This document shows positions 51,068-61,252 of a stretch of DNA of 64,000 nt, one piece after another (within the stretch, counting starts at the first letter, position 1; every line of letters starts with the position of its first letter). The stretch is from assembly GCF_901709675.1 (NCBI RefSeq), contig NC_051105.1, positions 14,830,604 to 14,894,603 of the forward strand. Reading direction: 5' to 3'. The DNA comes from Syngnathus acus. Its lineage: Eukaryota > Chordata > Actinopteri > Syngnathiformes > Syngnathidae. The translations under genes and the position numbers were made by a program. Under the pieces are notes generated by a model. It did not search any database and had not been told where the DNA came from. It saw nothing but the letters and a program-made list of their open reading frames with translations.

Positions 51068-54000
51068 TCAGCTTAGGAGAGCATGTGTCCAAGATTTTGA
51101 AGGATTTAAGGATTTGGAGTAACACAGAAGGTTTGAAAAACTATTATGGCTTTTACCCACGCCCGGTCCTACTCTACGGAGCTCTCTTTCACCTCCGTGG
51201 ATTGAAGTCGGGGGCCGGCGCTCGACCGGGTGGCTGTCCAGGGACGGTGGATGGGGCCACTGGAAATGCCCGAGCCACCTCATCTGGCTCCTCTCAACGT
51301 GGAGGAGTAGCGACTCTACTCCGAGTCTCTCCCGGATGACCGAACTTCTCACCCTATCTCTAAGGGAGAGCCCGGACATCCTGCGGAGAAAACTCATTTC
51401 GGCCGCTTGTATCCGGGATCTCGTTCTTTCGGTCACGACCCATAGCTCGTGACCATAGGTGAGGGTAGGAGCGTAAATCGACCGGTAAATTGAGAGCTTT
51501 GCCTTTTGGCTCAGCTCTCTCTTTACCACGACGGACCGGTACAGAGTCCGCATTACTGCCGACGCTGCACCGATCCGCCTGTCGATCTCGCGCTCCATCC
51601 TCCCCTCACTCGTGAACAAGACCCCAAGATACTTAAACTCCTCCACTTGGGGCAGGATCTCATCCCCGATCCGGAGAGGGCATTCCACCCTTTTCCGATC
51701 GAGGACCATGGACTCGGATTTGGAGGTGCTGACCCTCATCCCGACCGCTTCACACTCGGCTGCGAACCGCTCCAGTGAGAGCTGGAGATCACGGCCTGAA
51801 GAAGCCAACAGCACAACGTCGTCTGCAAAAAGCAGAGACGCGATGCTGAGGTCCCCAAACCGGACACCCTCAACGCCTCGGCTGCACCTAGAAATTCTGT
51901 CCATAAAAATTATGAACAGAATCGGTGACAAAGGGCAGCCTTGGCGGAGTCCAACCCTCACTGGGAACGAATCCGACTTACTGCCGGAAATGCGGACCAA
52001 ACTCTGGCATCGGTGATACAGGGACCGAACCGCCCTTATCAGTTGGCTCGGTACCCCGTACTCCCGAAGCACCCCCCACAGAACCTCCCGAGGGACACGG
52101 TCGAACGCCTTCTCCAAGTCCACAAAACACATGTGGACTGGTTGGGCGAACTCCCATGCACCCTCGAGGATCCTGCTGAGGGTGAAGAGCTGGTCCACTG
52201 TTCCACGGCCAGGACGAAAGCCACACTGTTCCTCCTGAATCCGAGGTTCGACCTCCCGACGGACCCTCCTCTCCAGCACCCCTGAATAGACCTTACCAGG
52301 GAGGCTGAGGAGTGTAATTCCCCTGTAATTGGAACACACCCTCCGGTCCCCCTTCTTAAAGAGGGGAACCACCACCCCAGTCTGCCAATCCAGAGGCACT
52401 GTCCCCGATGTCCACGCGATGCTGTAGAGACGTGTCAGCCATGACAGCCCCACAACATCCAGAGCCCTTAAGAAATCCGGGCGGATCTCATCCACCCCCG
52501 GGGCCTTGCCACCGAGGAGTTTTTTAACTACCTCAGTGACTTCAACCCCAGAGATTGGAGAGTCCGCCTCAGAGTCCCCAGGCCCTGCTTCCACAATGGA
52601 AGGCGTGTCGGTGGAATTGAGGAGGTCTTCGAAGTATTCTCCCCACCGACACACGACGTCCCGAGTCGAGGTCAGCAGCACGCCATCGCCACTGTAAACA
52701 GTGTTGACGTTGCACTGCTTCCCCCTCCTGAGACGCCGGATGGTGGACCAGAATTTCCTCGAAGCCGTCCGGAAGTCATTCTCCATGGCCTCGCCAAACT
52801 CCTCCCACGCCCGGGTTTTTGCCTCAGCAACCGCCGAAGCCGCGTTCCGCTTGGCCATCCGGTACCTGTCAGCTGCCTCCGGAGTCCCGCAGGCCAAAAC
52901 GGCCCGATAGGACTCCTTCAGCTTGACGGCATCCCTTACCGCCGGTGTCCACCAGCGGGTTCGGGGATTGCCGCCACGACAGGCACCAATGACCTTACGG
53001 CCACAGCTCCGGTCGGCCGCCTCAACAATGGAGGCGCGGAACAAGGTCCACTCGGACTCAATGTCCCCCGCCTCCCCCGGGACGTGGGAAAAGCTCTGCC
53101 GGAGGTGGGAGTTGAAGCTCTTCCTGACAGGGGATTCCGCCAGACGTTCCCAGCAGACCCTCACAGAACGTTTGGGTCTGCCAGGTCGGACCGGCATCTT
53201 CCCCACCATCGGAGCCAACCCACCACCAGGTGGTGATCAGTTGACAGCTCCGCCCCTCTCTTCGCCCGAGTGTCCAAAACATGCGGCCGCAAATCCGATG
53301 ACACGACTACAAAGTCGATCATCGAACTGCGGCCTAGGGTGTCCTGGTGCCAAGTGCACACATGGACACCCTTATGTTTGAACATGGTGTTCATTATAGA
53401 AAATCCGTGTCGAGCACAGAAGTCCAATAATAGAACACCGCTCGGGTTCAGATCGGGGGGGCCGTTCCTCCCAATCACGCCCTTCCAGGTCTCACTGTCA
53501 TTGCCCACGTGAGCATTGAAGTCACCCAGTAGAACGATGGAGTCCCCAGAAGGAGCGCCCTCCAGCACTTCCTCCAGGGACTCCAAAAAGGGTGGGTACT
53601 CTGAGCTGCCGTTTGGTGCATAGACACAAACAACAGTCAGGACCCGTCCCCCCACCCGAAGGCGGAGGGAGGCTACCCTCTCGTTCACCGGGGTGAACCC
53701 CAATGTGCAGGCGCCCAGCCGGGGGGCAATAAGTATACCCACACCTGCTCGACGCCTCTCACCGTGGGCAACTCCAGAGTGGAAGAGAGTCCAGCCCCTC
53801 TCGAGAGGGCTTGTACCGGAACCCAAACTGTGCGTGGAGGCAAGTCCGACTATATCTAGTCGGAACTTTTCTGCCTCGCACACCAGCTCGGGCTCCTTTC
53901 CAGCCAGAGAGGTGACATTCCATGTCCCAAGAGCCAGCTTCTGCAGCCGGGGATCAGACCGCCAAGGTCCCAGCTTTTGGCCGCCGCCCAGCTTGCAATA

Positions 54001-54252
54001 CACCCGACCCCTTTGGCCCCTCCCAAGGGGGTGAGCCCATGGGAAGGGGGACCCACGTTTCCTTTTCGGGCTGAGCCCGGCCGGGCCCCATGGGCGAAAG
54101 CCCGGCCACCAGACGCTCGCCTTCGAGCCCCGCCTCCAGGCCTGGCTCCAGAGGGGGGCCCCGGTGACCCGCGTCCGGGCGAGGGGAAAACGTGATCCAT
54201 TATTTTTTTCATCATAAGGGGCTGATGAGCCGTGCTTTGTCTGGCCCCTCAC
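51068..54252 (-). pseudogene. Rex3 EN-RT protein, one frameshift
   Basis: EN frame 54252-53161: [59 protein letters not shown] frame 53218-51068: VCWERLAESPVRKSF, WRWTPAVRD-like linker, GGKAPGVDEIRPDFLRA, NYRGITLLSLPGKVYSGVL, FVDLEKAFDRVPREVLW, GLRQGCPLSPILF, LLFADDVVLLAS (catalytic ADD), KYLGVLFTSEGRMEREIDRR, ending MRWLGH. The two frames overlap around 53161-53218 and differ by one nucleotide, so the single protein is broken there. The last ~70 codons before 51068 are 3' flank. Confidence 0.88.
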
Positions 54253-54370
54253 CTAGGACCCGTTTGCCATGGGTGACCCTACCAGGGGCATAAAACCCCA
54301 GACAACATGGCTCCTAGGATCATAGGGGCACGCAAACCCCTCCACCACGATAAGGTGACGACTCACGGAG
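51100..54370 (-). mobile_element. Rex3 (RTE clade) LINE, near full-length
   Basis: The 5' leader near 54370-54240 (CACGATAAGGTGACGACTCA complement side, GGGTGACCCTACCAGGGG) is followed by EN and RT; the 3' end at about 51100 has ATCCTTAAATCCTTC-like sequence. It terminates the L2-type LINE at left. A fragment of the same family is at 16468-17404 and a tail-like piece at 57535-57652. Confidence 0.85.
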
Positions 54371-54484
54371 GGGTATTTATGTAATAGTTTTTTTTAAATA
54401 ACTCTGAATGTTACGTCAGGCCCGTTCTCAGCTCTTCGTTTGTGTTTGTCACGTTAGCATACCTATCGTTTAGCCTTTTGTTGC
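54371..54484. other. Short non-coding segment, probably inner MITE sequence
   Basis: T-rich start then CGTTTGTGTTTGTCACG; likely part of the MITE ending at 54648. Confidence 0.35.
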
Positions 54485-54648
54485 TCGTTCATGACTGTTC
54501 TTGGTGTTGGATTTTGTCGAATAAATTGCCCCCCAAAATGTGATTTATACTCCGGAGCGACTTATATATGTTTTTTTTTCACTTTTTTGGGCATTTTTTG
54601 GCTGATGCGACTTGTAATCCGGAGCGATTTATAGTCCGAAAATTACGG
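54485..54648. mobile_element. Right end of a CCGTAATTTTCGGAC MITE
   Basis: Ends TTTATAGTCCGAAAATTACGG at 54648, next to TA, with subterminal GATTTATACTCCGGAGCGAC and GCGACTTGTAATCCGGAGCG repeats. The left end was not found. Confidence 0.65.
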
Positions 54649-54651
54649 TAT

Positions 54652-56460
54652 TTTATTATCAATAACACTGAGAAGCATGATACGCAAGAAGTGGCTAACA
54701 ACTTTAATAAATCCTTTGTAAGTGTGGGACCTGATCTGGCCAAACAAATCCCAGATCCAGTAACATGTGAGGAGCAGTGTAATAGTTTCATAGACAGGAA
54801 TATGAGTTCAATGTTCCTTACTGCAGCGGATGAGAAAGAAATTATAAAGACGGTTTCCCAATGCACACACAAGACCTCTAAAGACTGTGATGACATTGAT
54901 ATGACTGTTGTAAAACGAGTGATTGAGGGGATTTCTAAACCATTAACATACATCTATAACCTATCATTTCAGACCGGTATATTTCCAGATAAAATGAAAA
55001 TAGCAAAAATCATACCTTTGTATAAAACTGGGAAAAAACACCACTTCACAAACTACCGACCTGTATCATTACTATCGCAATTCTCTAAAATACTGGAAAA
55101 ACCTTTCAATAACCGACTGGACAAATTCATAGATAAATATAAATTACTCACTGAAAGTCAATATGGATTTAGATCCAACAGAGCAACATCACTGGCACTA
55201 ATTGACTCAGTGGAGGAAATTACTAATGCAATAGACCTAAAACAATATACAGTTGGGATATCCATAGATCTAAGAAAGGCATTTGACACAATAAATCATG
55301 AAATACTATTCAATAAACTACATCGGTATGGCATCAGGGGGAAACCATGAGAGTGGATCAAGAGCTATTTAACAAAAAGGAAGCAGTTTTTGAAGTTGGG
55401 TGAAAATTGTTCGTGTTTGGACATTACCTGTGGCGTCATTCAGGGGTCAGTGTTGGGCCCTAAACTTTTCATATTATATATAAATGATATATGCAAGGTA
55501 TCACATATTTTGAAGATGGTTTTGTTTGAAGATGACACAAATATTTTTTGTTCTGGCAGTGATTTACACACCTTAACAAGATTAATAAATAATGAATTAA
55601 GCAAATTAAAGGTATGGTTGGACAGCAATAAATTATCCTTAAACCTAAGCAAAACAAGAGTAATACTTTTTGGTAATCACATAACTAATTTGAATCTAGA
55701 GATACAGCTGGATGGGGTTAGTATTGAAAGAGTGAATGAGATTAAATTTTTAGGGGTGACGACAGATGACAAGATCAGTTGGAAATCACAAGTTAAACAT
55801 GTACAAACTAAAATCTCAAGATGCATTGTATTAAATAAAGCAAAACAGGCTCTGGATCATAAATCACTCCGCATCCTTCATAATACACTAGTTCTTCCAT
55901 ATCTCATGTACTGTATAGAAATCTGGGGTAATAATTACATAACCACAATATATCCACTTATTATTTTACAAAAGAAAGCAATACGGATCATTCATGGGGC
56001 AGGATACAGGGATCACACAAATTCATTATTCTTACAGTCAAAACTCATCGAACTCAAGGATATAGTGGAATTCCGGACAGCACAAATACTTTTCAAACCA
56101 AAAAATAATCTGTTGCCATCTTTTCACTGGAAGGGAAGGGGGTTATAATTTAAGGGGAACATTTAATTCCAGGATAAGGAAGGCACGCACAACAAAAAAA
56201 ATATTCTGTATTTCAATCTGTGGAGTTAAGCTATGGAATACTTTGGAGGGGACGCTCAGGGAATGTTCAAACATCAATCAGTTTAAAAAATATATAAAGA
56301 AATTATTTTTACAAGGTACAGAAATGAGGTTGTTTGTGTATCATGGGGTGCTTAGTATTTATTTATTTACGTTTCTTTGTTGGTTTTTGTTTGTCTGTTT
56401 GTCATTGTTTTGTGCATGTTGTTTTTTATTTTTTTTATTTTTATCATTAAAGTAACATTA
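54652..56460 (+). pseudogene. LINE-B-related LINE, 5'-truncated, decayed
   Basis: Plus-strand pieces match LINE-B ORF2: EKHDTQEVANNFNKSFVSVG, KDCDDIDMTVVKRVIEGIS, NYRPVSLLSQFSKILEKP, SIDLRKAFDTINHEI up to a TGA at 55348. It then continues at 55351 with WIKSYLTKRKQFLKLGENCS, IQGSVLGPKLFILYINDICK, and the catalytic box changed to FEDD (55519-55530). INEIKFLGVTTDDKISWKS and YLMYCIEIWGNNY follow, with a frame break near 56146. RT would be dead from the A to E change in FADD alone. The 3' UTR is T-rich to about 56460. Confidence 0.8.
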
Positions 56461-56517
56461 CAGGCTGTTTGAATTCACATTTAACACTTTTAACTTTTAT
56501 TGTTTTTTATTTTTATC

Positions 56518-56875
56518 ATTGGCGCACTGGCTAGCACGTCCGCCTCACAGTACGGAGGGTGCGGGTTCGATTCCACCTCTGGCCCTCCCTGTGTGGAGTT
56601 TGCATGTTCTCCCCGGGCCCGCGTGGGTTTTCTCCGGGCACTCCGGTTTTCCTCCCACATCCCCAAAAACATGCTTGGTAGGCTGATTGAGCACTCCAAA
56701 TTGTCCCTAGATGTGAGTGCGAGTGCGAATGGTTGTTTGTCTCTGTGTGCCCTGCGATTGGCTGGCAACCGGTTCAGGGTGTTCCCCGCCTACTGCCCGA
56801 TGACGCTGGGATAGGCTCCAGCACACCCGCGACCCCCGTGGGGACTAAGCAGTACAGAAAATGGATGGATGGATT
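56518..56875 (+). mobile_element. V-SINE-type tRNA-derived SINE, copy 2
   Basis: Head with A box TGGCGCACTGGCTAGCACG and consensus B box GGTTCGATTCC; same core as copy 1; tail (ATGG)n. TTATCATT flanks both ends (about 56511-56518 and 56878-56885). About 90% alike to copy 1 by eye. Confidence 0.85.
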
Positions 56876-56950
56876 CTTATCATTCAGGTATCTTTGTGTT
56901 GTATTTCAGGTATGTATGTATGTCAAATGTTTGTGTGTGAGATATATGTA

Positions 56951-57059
56951 CCGTAATTTTCGGACTATAAGTCGCGGGTTTTTTCATAGTTTGGGTGGGG
57001 GGGCGACTTATACTCAGGAGCGCCTTATATGTGTTTTTTTTTTTCAAAAAATTTCAAAA
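56951..57059 (+). mobile_element. Left end of a CCGTAATTTTCGGAC MITE
   Basis: CCGTAATTTTCGGACTATAA at 56951 after TA, then GGGGCGACTTATACTCAGGAGC. It stops at an A-rich stretch where the CAGTAATCCC MITE end begins. Confidence 0.65.
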
Positions 57060-57116
57060 AAATAAAATGAAATAAATAATGAAACCGCGATAAACGAACC
57101 GCAATGTAGCAAGGGA
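57060..57116. mobile_element. Right end of a CAGTGATCCC-family MITE
   Basis: GAAACCGCGATAAACGAACC, GCAATGTAGCAAGGGATTAC then TG next to TA. Same end as at 32340-32377. Confidence 0.65.
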
Positions 57117-57480
57117 TTACTGTAATTTGAATTTCAAGTGACGACAGCAGCGCGAAACCATCTGCGTCACTCCAATTCATTAAATCCATCAATCGTCCTT
57201 TGTCAACAATGCGTGCGCGCCGCTGACGGCTCTTGCACTTAAAAATATTCCACAGGCCCATATAACGATATATAAATTATATATCAAATAACTATTATAT
57301 AAGCAATAATGTTATCAAACCATCTGTGCACTCTAAATCATTAAATCCATCGATCAAATTCCTCGTCCTTTGTCAACATCGCCGCGCGTGCGCCCTGACG
57401 TCAGCCTCGTCGTTATTCCACAGATCTACTATATAACTATATTGTAGCGTTAACAAAGTTCAAGGAAAGACGTGGGTTTG
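57117..57480. repeat. Diverged two-copy repeat
   Basis: A block on ACCATCTGCGTCACTCCAAT...TCGTCCTTTGTCAACAATGC...TATTCCACAG at 57158-57253 recurs in changed form at 57319-57423, about 100-130 bp per copy. No coding or element ends seen. Confidence 0.5.
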
Positions 57481-57534
57481 GTAAACGGCTCTTTATTTAA
57501 CAAAACAAACTTACAGGCGTGTGGCGGCGTGGAC

Positions 57535-57652
57535 TTCCAGCCACGGAAGTGAAAGAGAGCTCCATAGAATAAGACCGGGCGTGCGTAAAAGCCATGACCG
57601 AGCCCCAGCCACTGTCCTCGGACAGCCACCCGGCTGAGCGCCGGCCCTGTAA
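57535..57652 (+). mobile_element. Rex3 3'-tail-like fragment
   Basis: GTGAAAGAGAGCTCCATAGA, CGGGCGTGCGTAAAAGCCAT and GACAGCCACCCGG are shared with the 3' part of the Rex3 copy (complement of 51130-51240), in partly different order. Confidence 0.45.
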
Positions 57653-59192
57653 TGCAACTAAAAAAACAAAAGTGTCATACATTCTGGATTCATTACAAAT
57701 CAACTGAAATATTGCAAGCCTTTTATTATTTTAATATTGCTGATTATGGCATACATCTTAAGAAAATTCAAATATCCTATCTCAAAATATTAGAATATTT
57801 CCTCAGACCAAGTAAAAAAAAAGATTTATAACAGCAAAACAAAATCAAACATTTGAAAATGTCCATTAATGTGCTCAGTACTTGGTTGGGAATCCTTTTG
57901 CACGGATTATTGCAACCAATGCGCCGTGGCATGGAGGCAATCAGCCTGTGGCATTCCTGAGGTGTTATGGATGCCCAGGATGCTTCAATAGCGGCCTTTA
58001 GCTCATTTGCATCGTTGGGTCTGGTGTCTTTCAGCTTCTTCGTCACAATACCCCACACATTCTCTATGGGGTTCAGGTCAGGGGAATTGGCAGGCCAATC
58101 GAGGACAGTAATGCCATGGTCAGTACACCATTTACTGGTGGTTTTGGCACTGTGGGCAGGTGCCAGATCATGGTGGAAAATGAAATCATCATCTCCATAG
58201 AGCTTTTCAGCAGACGGAAGCATGTAGTGCTCTAAAATCTGCATTTACTCTGGACTTGATGAAACACAGTGGACCAACACCAGCAGCTGACATGGCTCCC
58301 CAAACCATCGCTGACTGTGGGAACTTCACACTGGATTTCAAGCAACTTGGATTTTGCTCCTCTCCAGCCTTTCTCCAGACTCTGGCGCCTTGACTTCCAA
58401 ATGAAATACAAAACTTGCTTTCGTCTGAAAAGAGGACTTTGGACCACTCTGCAACTGTCCAGTGCGTCTTTTCCATAGCCCAAGTCAGACGCTTCTTCTG
58501 TTGTCTTGAGTTCAGAAGTGGCTTGACCATGGGAATAAGGCTATTGTAGGCCATTTCCCGGACACGTCTGTAAACAGTTGCTTTTGATACCTGGACTCCA
58601 GCTTCAGTCCACTGTCTTTGAAGCTCCCCCAAATTCTGGAAGCGACTCTTCTTCACAATGCTGTTAAGGCTGCGGTCATCTCTCTTGCTTGTGCAGCGTT
58701 TCCTGTCACATTTCCCCCTTCCAACAGACTTTTTGTGGATGTGCTTTGAAACTGCACTCTGTGAACAGCTTGCTCTTTGAGAAATTTCTTTTTGTGTCTT
58801 ACCTTCCTGATGGAGGGTGTCAATGAAGGTCCTCTGGACAGCAGTCAGATCAGCAGTCTTCCCCATACTTGTGATTTAGTTTACTGAACCAAGCTGAGTG
58901 TTTTTCAAGGCTCAGGAAACCCTTGCAGGTGTTTCGAGTTAATTAGACGATTCAAGTGATTAGTTGAATACCCTACTAGTATACCTTTTCATGATATTCT
59001 AATATTTTGAGGATATGATATTGAGTTTTCTTAAGCTGTATGCCATAATCAGCTATTTTAAAATTATTAAAGGCTTGCAATATTTCAGTTGATTTGTAAT
59101 GAATCCAGAATGTATGACATTTTTGGTTTTTTAATTGCATTACAGAAAATAAAGACCTTTATCACAATATTCAAATTTTCTGAGACAGTCCT
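57650..59192 (-). mobile_element. Tc1-like transposon 3, nearly intact
   Basis: Right end (minus 5' side) CAGGACTGTCTCAGAAAATT ending 59192. The left inverted copy starts only at its inner part (CTGTAATGCAACTAAAAAAAC at 57650), so about 45 bp of the left terminal repeat are gone. Inner repeats ATTCTGGATTCATTACAAAT occur at both sides. Confidence 0.85.
57777..58866 (-). pseudogene. Tc1 transposase, single frameshift
   Basis: Starts MGKTADLTAVQRTFIDTLHQ at 58866. First HTH KTQKEISQRASCSQSAVSKH; linker GRGKCDRKRC; second HTH LQRQWTEAGVQVSKATVYRR. Catalytic blocks: VLFSDESKFCISFG (first D), KFPQSAMVWGAMSAAG, then a frame change near 58245. In the new frame come LEHYMLPSAEKLYGDDDFIF, HHDLAPAHSAK (second D) and NSPDLNPIENVWG (E). 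All three catalytic residues of the DD34E set are kept. One indel and the damaged left end separate it from a working element. The least decayed transposase in the window. Confidence 0.88.
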
Positions 59193-59269
59193 GTAATTTA
59201 TGGTTTCTTTTTTTGGTTATATCTTGATTGCTACTCTTTTAGTTTATGTGTATGAGTGTATGTGTATGT

Positions 59270-59313
<44 letters not shown>

Positions 59314-59375
59314 ATGTATATGTGTATGTATGTGTGTATGTATGTATGTATGTAGGTGTATGTACGTGTATATAT
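59193..59375. repeat. (TA)n/(TATG)n microsatellite with flanks
   Basis: TA run at 59274-59304 followed by TATGTATG units to about 59355. Frames of Tyr/Ile/Cys repeats here are spurious. Confidence 0.9.
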
Positions 59376-59689
59376 GCATATATTTTGTCTTTTCATTTTT
59401 GTCTTTTCATTTGTGTGCAGTAATCTTTTTTTTTCCCCCACGTTTGAAATAAACGAAACAAAACGAAAAGGTAATTCGACATCCACTGCAGTAGGTGGGA
59501 GTGGCGGTATCACTGGAAGAGTGTGCGCAAGGAGTAGTCGCTCTACAGCAGGGGTCACCAACCTTTCTTAAACCGAGAGCTACTTCCTGGGTACTGATTA
59601 AGGCAAAGGGCTACCAGTTTGACATACAATAGCCAATTTGCTCAATTTAGCTTTCACTATGTGTTATTATTGTCATTTCCAGTTCACAT

Positions 59690-59845
59690 GTATGATGTTT
59701 GAGAATATTTGCCATTTTTCAAATGTCCTGAGTGTTGTTAGTCACCTAAATGTTGAACAGAGGGTGTGATTTACCGAAGTCAAATTCCTTGTTTGGCACG
59801 CTCAAACATGGCGAATAAAAGACTCTTGAATCTTGAATCTTGAAT
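59690..59845 (+). mobile_element. LINE 3'-tail with (GAATCTT)n end, inside hAT A2
   Basis: CAAATTCCTTGTTTGGCACG, TGGCGAATAAAAGACTCTTG then GAATCTT repeats. Absent from copy A1, so inserted after A1 and A2 separated. ATGTA flanks are possible. Confidence 0.6.
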
Positions 59846-59878
59846 GTAAGTGTGATTTTAACAAGAATAGCAAAAATA

Positions 59879-60726
59879 CAGTCAAACCTTTGTTTTCGAC
59901 CACAATCCGTTCCAGAAGGCGGTTCGAGAAGAATCAGTCGAATTCCGAATCTATTTTTCCCATTGCAAATAATAGAAAAAATTTTAGTCCGTTCCAAGAC
60001 TAAAAAAATGCCATTTTTTAAGCATTTTTTCATTTGCGCATTTTTGTCCGATCGCGCATCTGCAGCGCACCGCCGAACGCGCAACCGTAGCGCGTCGCCG
60101 ACCACGCAACTGCACCACGCTGGTCGCATTATTGTGACAGAGCCGTCGCTGAAATTTAGAAAATAATTTTAAAGTCCTGATGTACTTTCCAGAATTTAAG
60201 TGTACCTAAGTGCGCAGGGAGTTTAATTTTGTCCGATCGCGCAACGGCAGCGCACCGCCGAACGCGCAACCGTAGCGCGTCACCGACCGCACAACTGCAC
60301 CGTGCTGGTCGCATTATTGTGATAGAGCCGTCGCTGAAATTTAGAAAATATTTTTAAAGTCCTGATGTACTTTCCAAAATGTAAGTGGACCTCAGTGCGC
60401 AGGGAGCTTAATTTGGTCCAGGCGCTCACTGTTGCATTGCTTTAAGAGCGTCTTTGTGTTTTAGGATGGCTTTACTGCTCCCACTTGCTTACTTTGGAGG
60501 CATGATTAAGGGTGAATACAATCCTCTAAGTAACGAAAATACAATAACTACGGAGGCAGGTCGGCATCCGGGCAGCGCGGTCAGGTTTTCTCGGGTCCTC
60601 CCGGCTCATCTCGCGAGGTTCGACCTCCGAATTTTGTTCAACAACCGAAACAAAAAAATCTCGAATTTTTTGTTCAAATTCCGATTTGTTCGAGAACCGG
60701 GACAATCGGGAACTGAGGTTTGACTG
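59879..60726. mobile_element. TA-flanked MITE (CAGTCAAACC family), two-unit copy
   Basis: CAGTCAAACCTTTGTTTTCG at 59879, complement side ending 60726, TA at 59877-59878 and 60727-60728. Two internal units at about 60047-60233 and 60234-60417. Confidence 0.88.
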
Positions 60727-61252
60727 TAAAATAAATAGATGCAACTCACTGACAAGTGCCGCTATTTGAGCTAATTTTAGAACAGTCCTGCGGACGACTC
60801 ATGCGGTCCTCACGGGCGACCTGGTACCCGCTGGCACCGTGTTGGTGACCCCTGCTCTACAATGTAGAGCGCACGGAACATGCGCACACATAGCACAGAG
60901 CAGGCGATAAAAAGTGCAGTGGGACACCATGGAAAATATTGAACAGGGTTGAAAAGAACGGCCGAGAGAGACGGAGATAAGAGAACTGAAAGTCATACGA
61001 AAGACGGAGAGTTGAACCCGGATGTGGACAGCTGACAGCTGCCGGACGCCCTCTTCCTTCTCAGCCCAGACTCACAATACTTTTCAGGCTTGGACGATTT
61101 TGTTTCTCCAGCGTGGAACTCATCTCCCTGACTCTAAAGTAAGTTTGAATCTTTTATTACACTGTTCGATCTTTTTTACTTCGCAGCCGGAGTGCCTGGG
61201 AGAGCGGAGGCTTCGTGGCCGTTTGTCTACCGTCGATCATCGGACACAAAGT

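Larger units (their letters stand above)
44210..51097 (+). mobile_element. L2-type LINE, cut by Penelope and two hAT elements
   Basis: Own segments: 44210-45174, 47928-48471, 48744-48838 and 50944-51097. The 3' part is replaced by Rex3 at about 51100. Each junction shows a target duplication (15, 8 and 8 bp), so the segments join exactly. Confidence 0.85.
44210..51097 (+). pseudogene. L2-type EN-RT protein, split by insertions
   Basis: EN: ETWLNNNNG at 44218, GGGIAAIFSKQFVG, LYRPPKYSSLFLQEF, NGDLNIHI, PISDHHCVSYNVKL, then SPWLNNSNVRQTKRVCRAAE up to 45174. After Penelope, from 47928: FSTIDQLLN, FTSKITSIRA, SSIDPVPTAFFKRVF, and a stop at 48319. NYRPISNLPF-like and EEFQSGFR, where the first hAT sits, follow. 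After it, RSETALTKIISDLRLNSDEN. Then LILLDLSAAFDTIEHDIL (across the second hAT) and GRKFYVSLGEHVSK at 51060. The YADD part is lost because Rex3 replaces it. One internal stop in EN (44380) and one in RT are seen. Confidence 0.85.
59549..60854 (+). mobile_element. hAT miniature element A2, complete, with MITE inside
   Basis: CAGGGGTCACCAACCTTTC at 59549, complement GGTGACCCCTG ending 60854. CTCTACAG at 59541-59548 and CTCTACAA at 60855-60862 (7 of 8). Own sequence is 59549-59876 and 60729-60854. It carries the TA MITE and a LINE tail. Inserted in what looks like the 5' UTR of the following L2-type LINE. Confidence 0.9.

Noticed and set aside
54648-56951. One MITE with ends at 54648 and 56951 enclosing a LINE
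   Set aside because: The ends face the wrong way: a right end at 54648 and a left end at 56951, so they belong to two copies.
59244-59561. Tyr/Ile/His-rich open frames on both strands
   Set aside because: Translation of a (TA)n/(TATG)n microsatellite.
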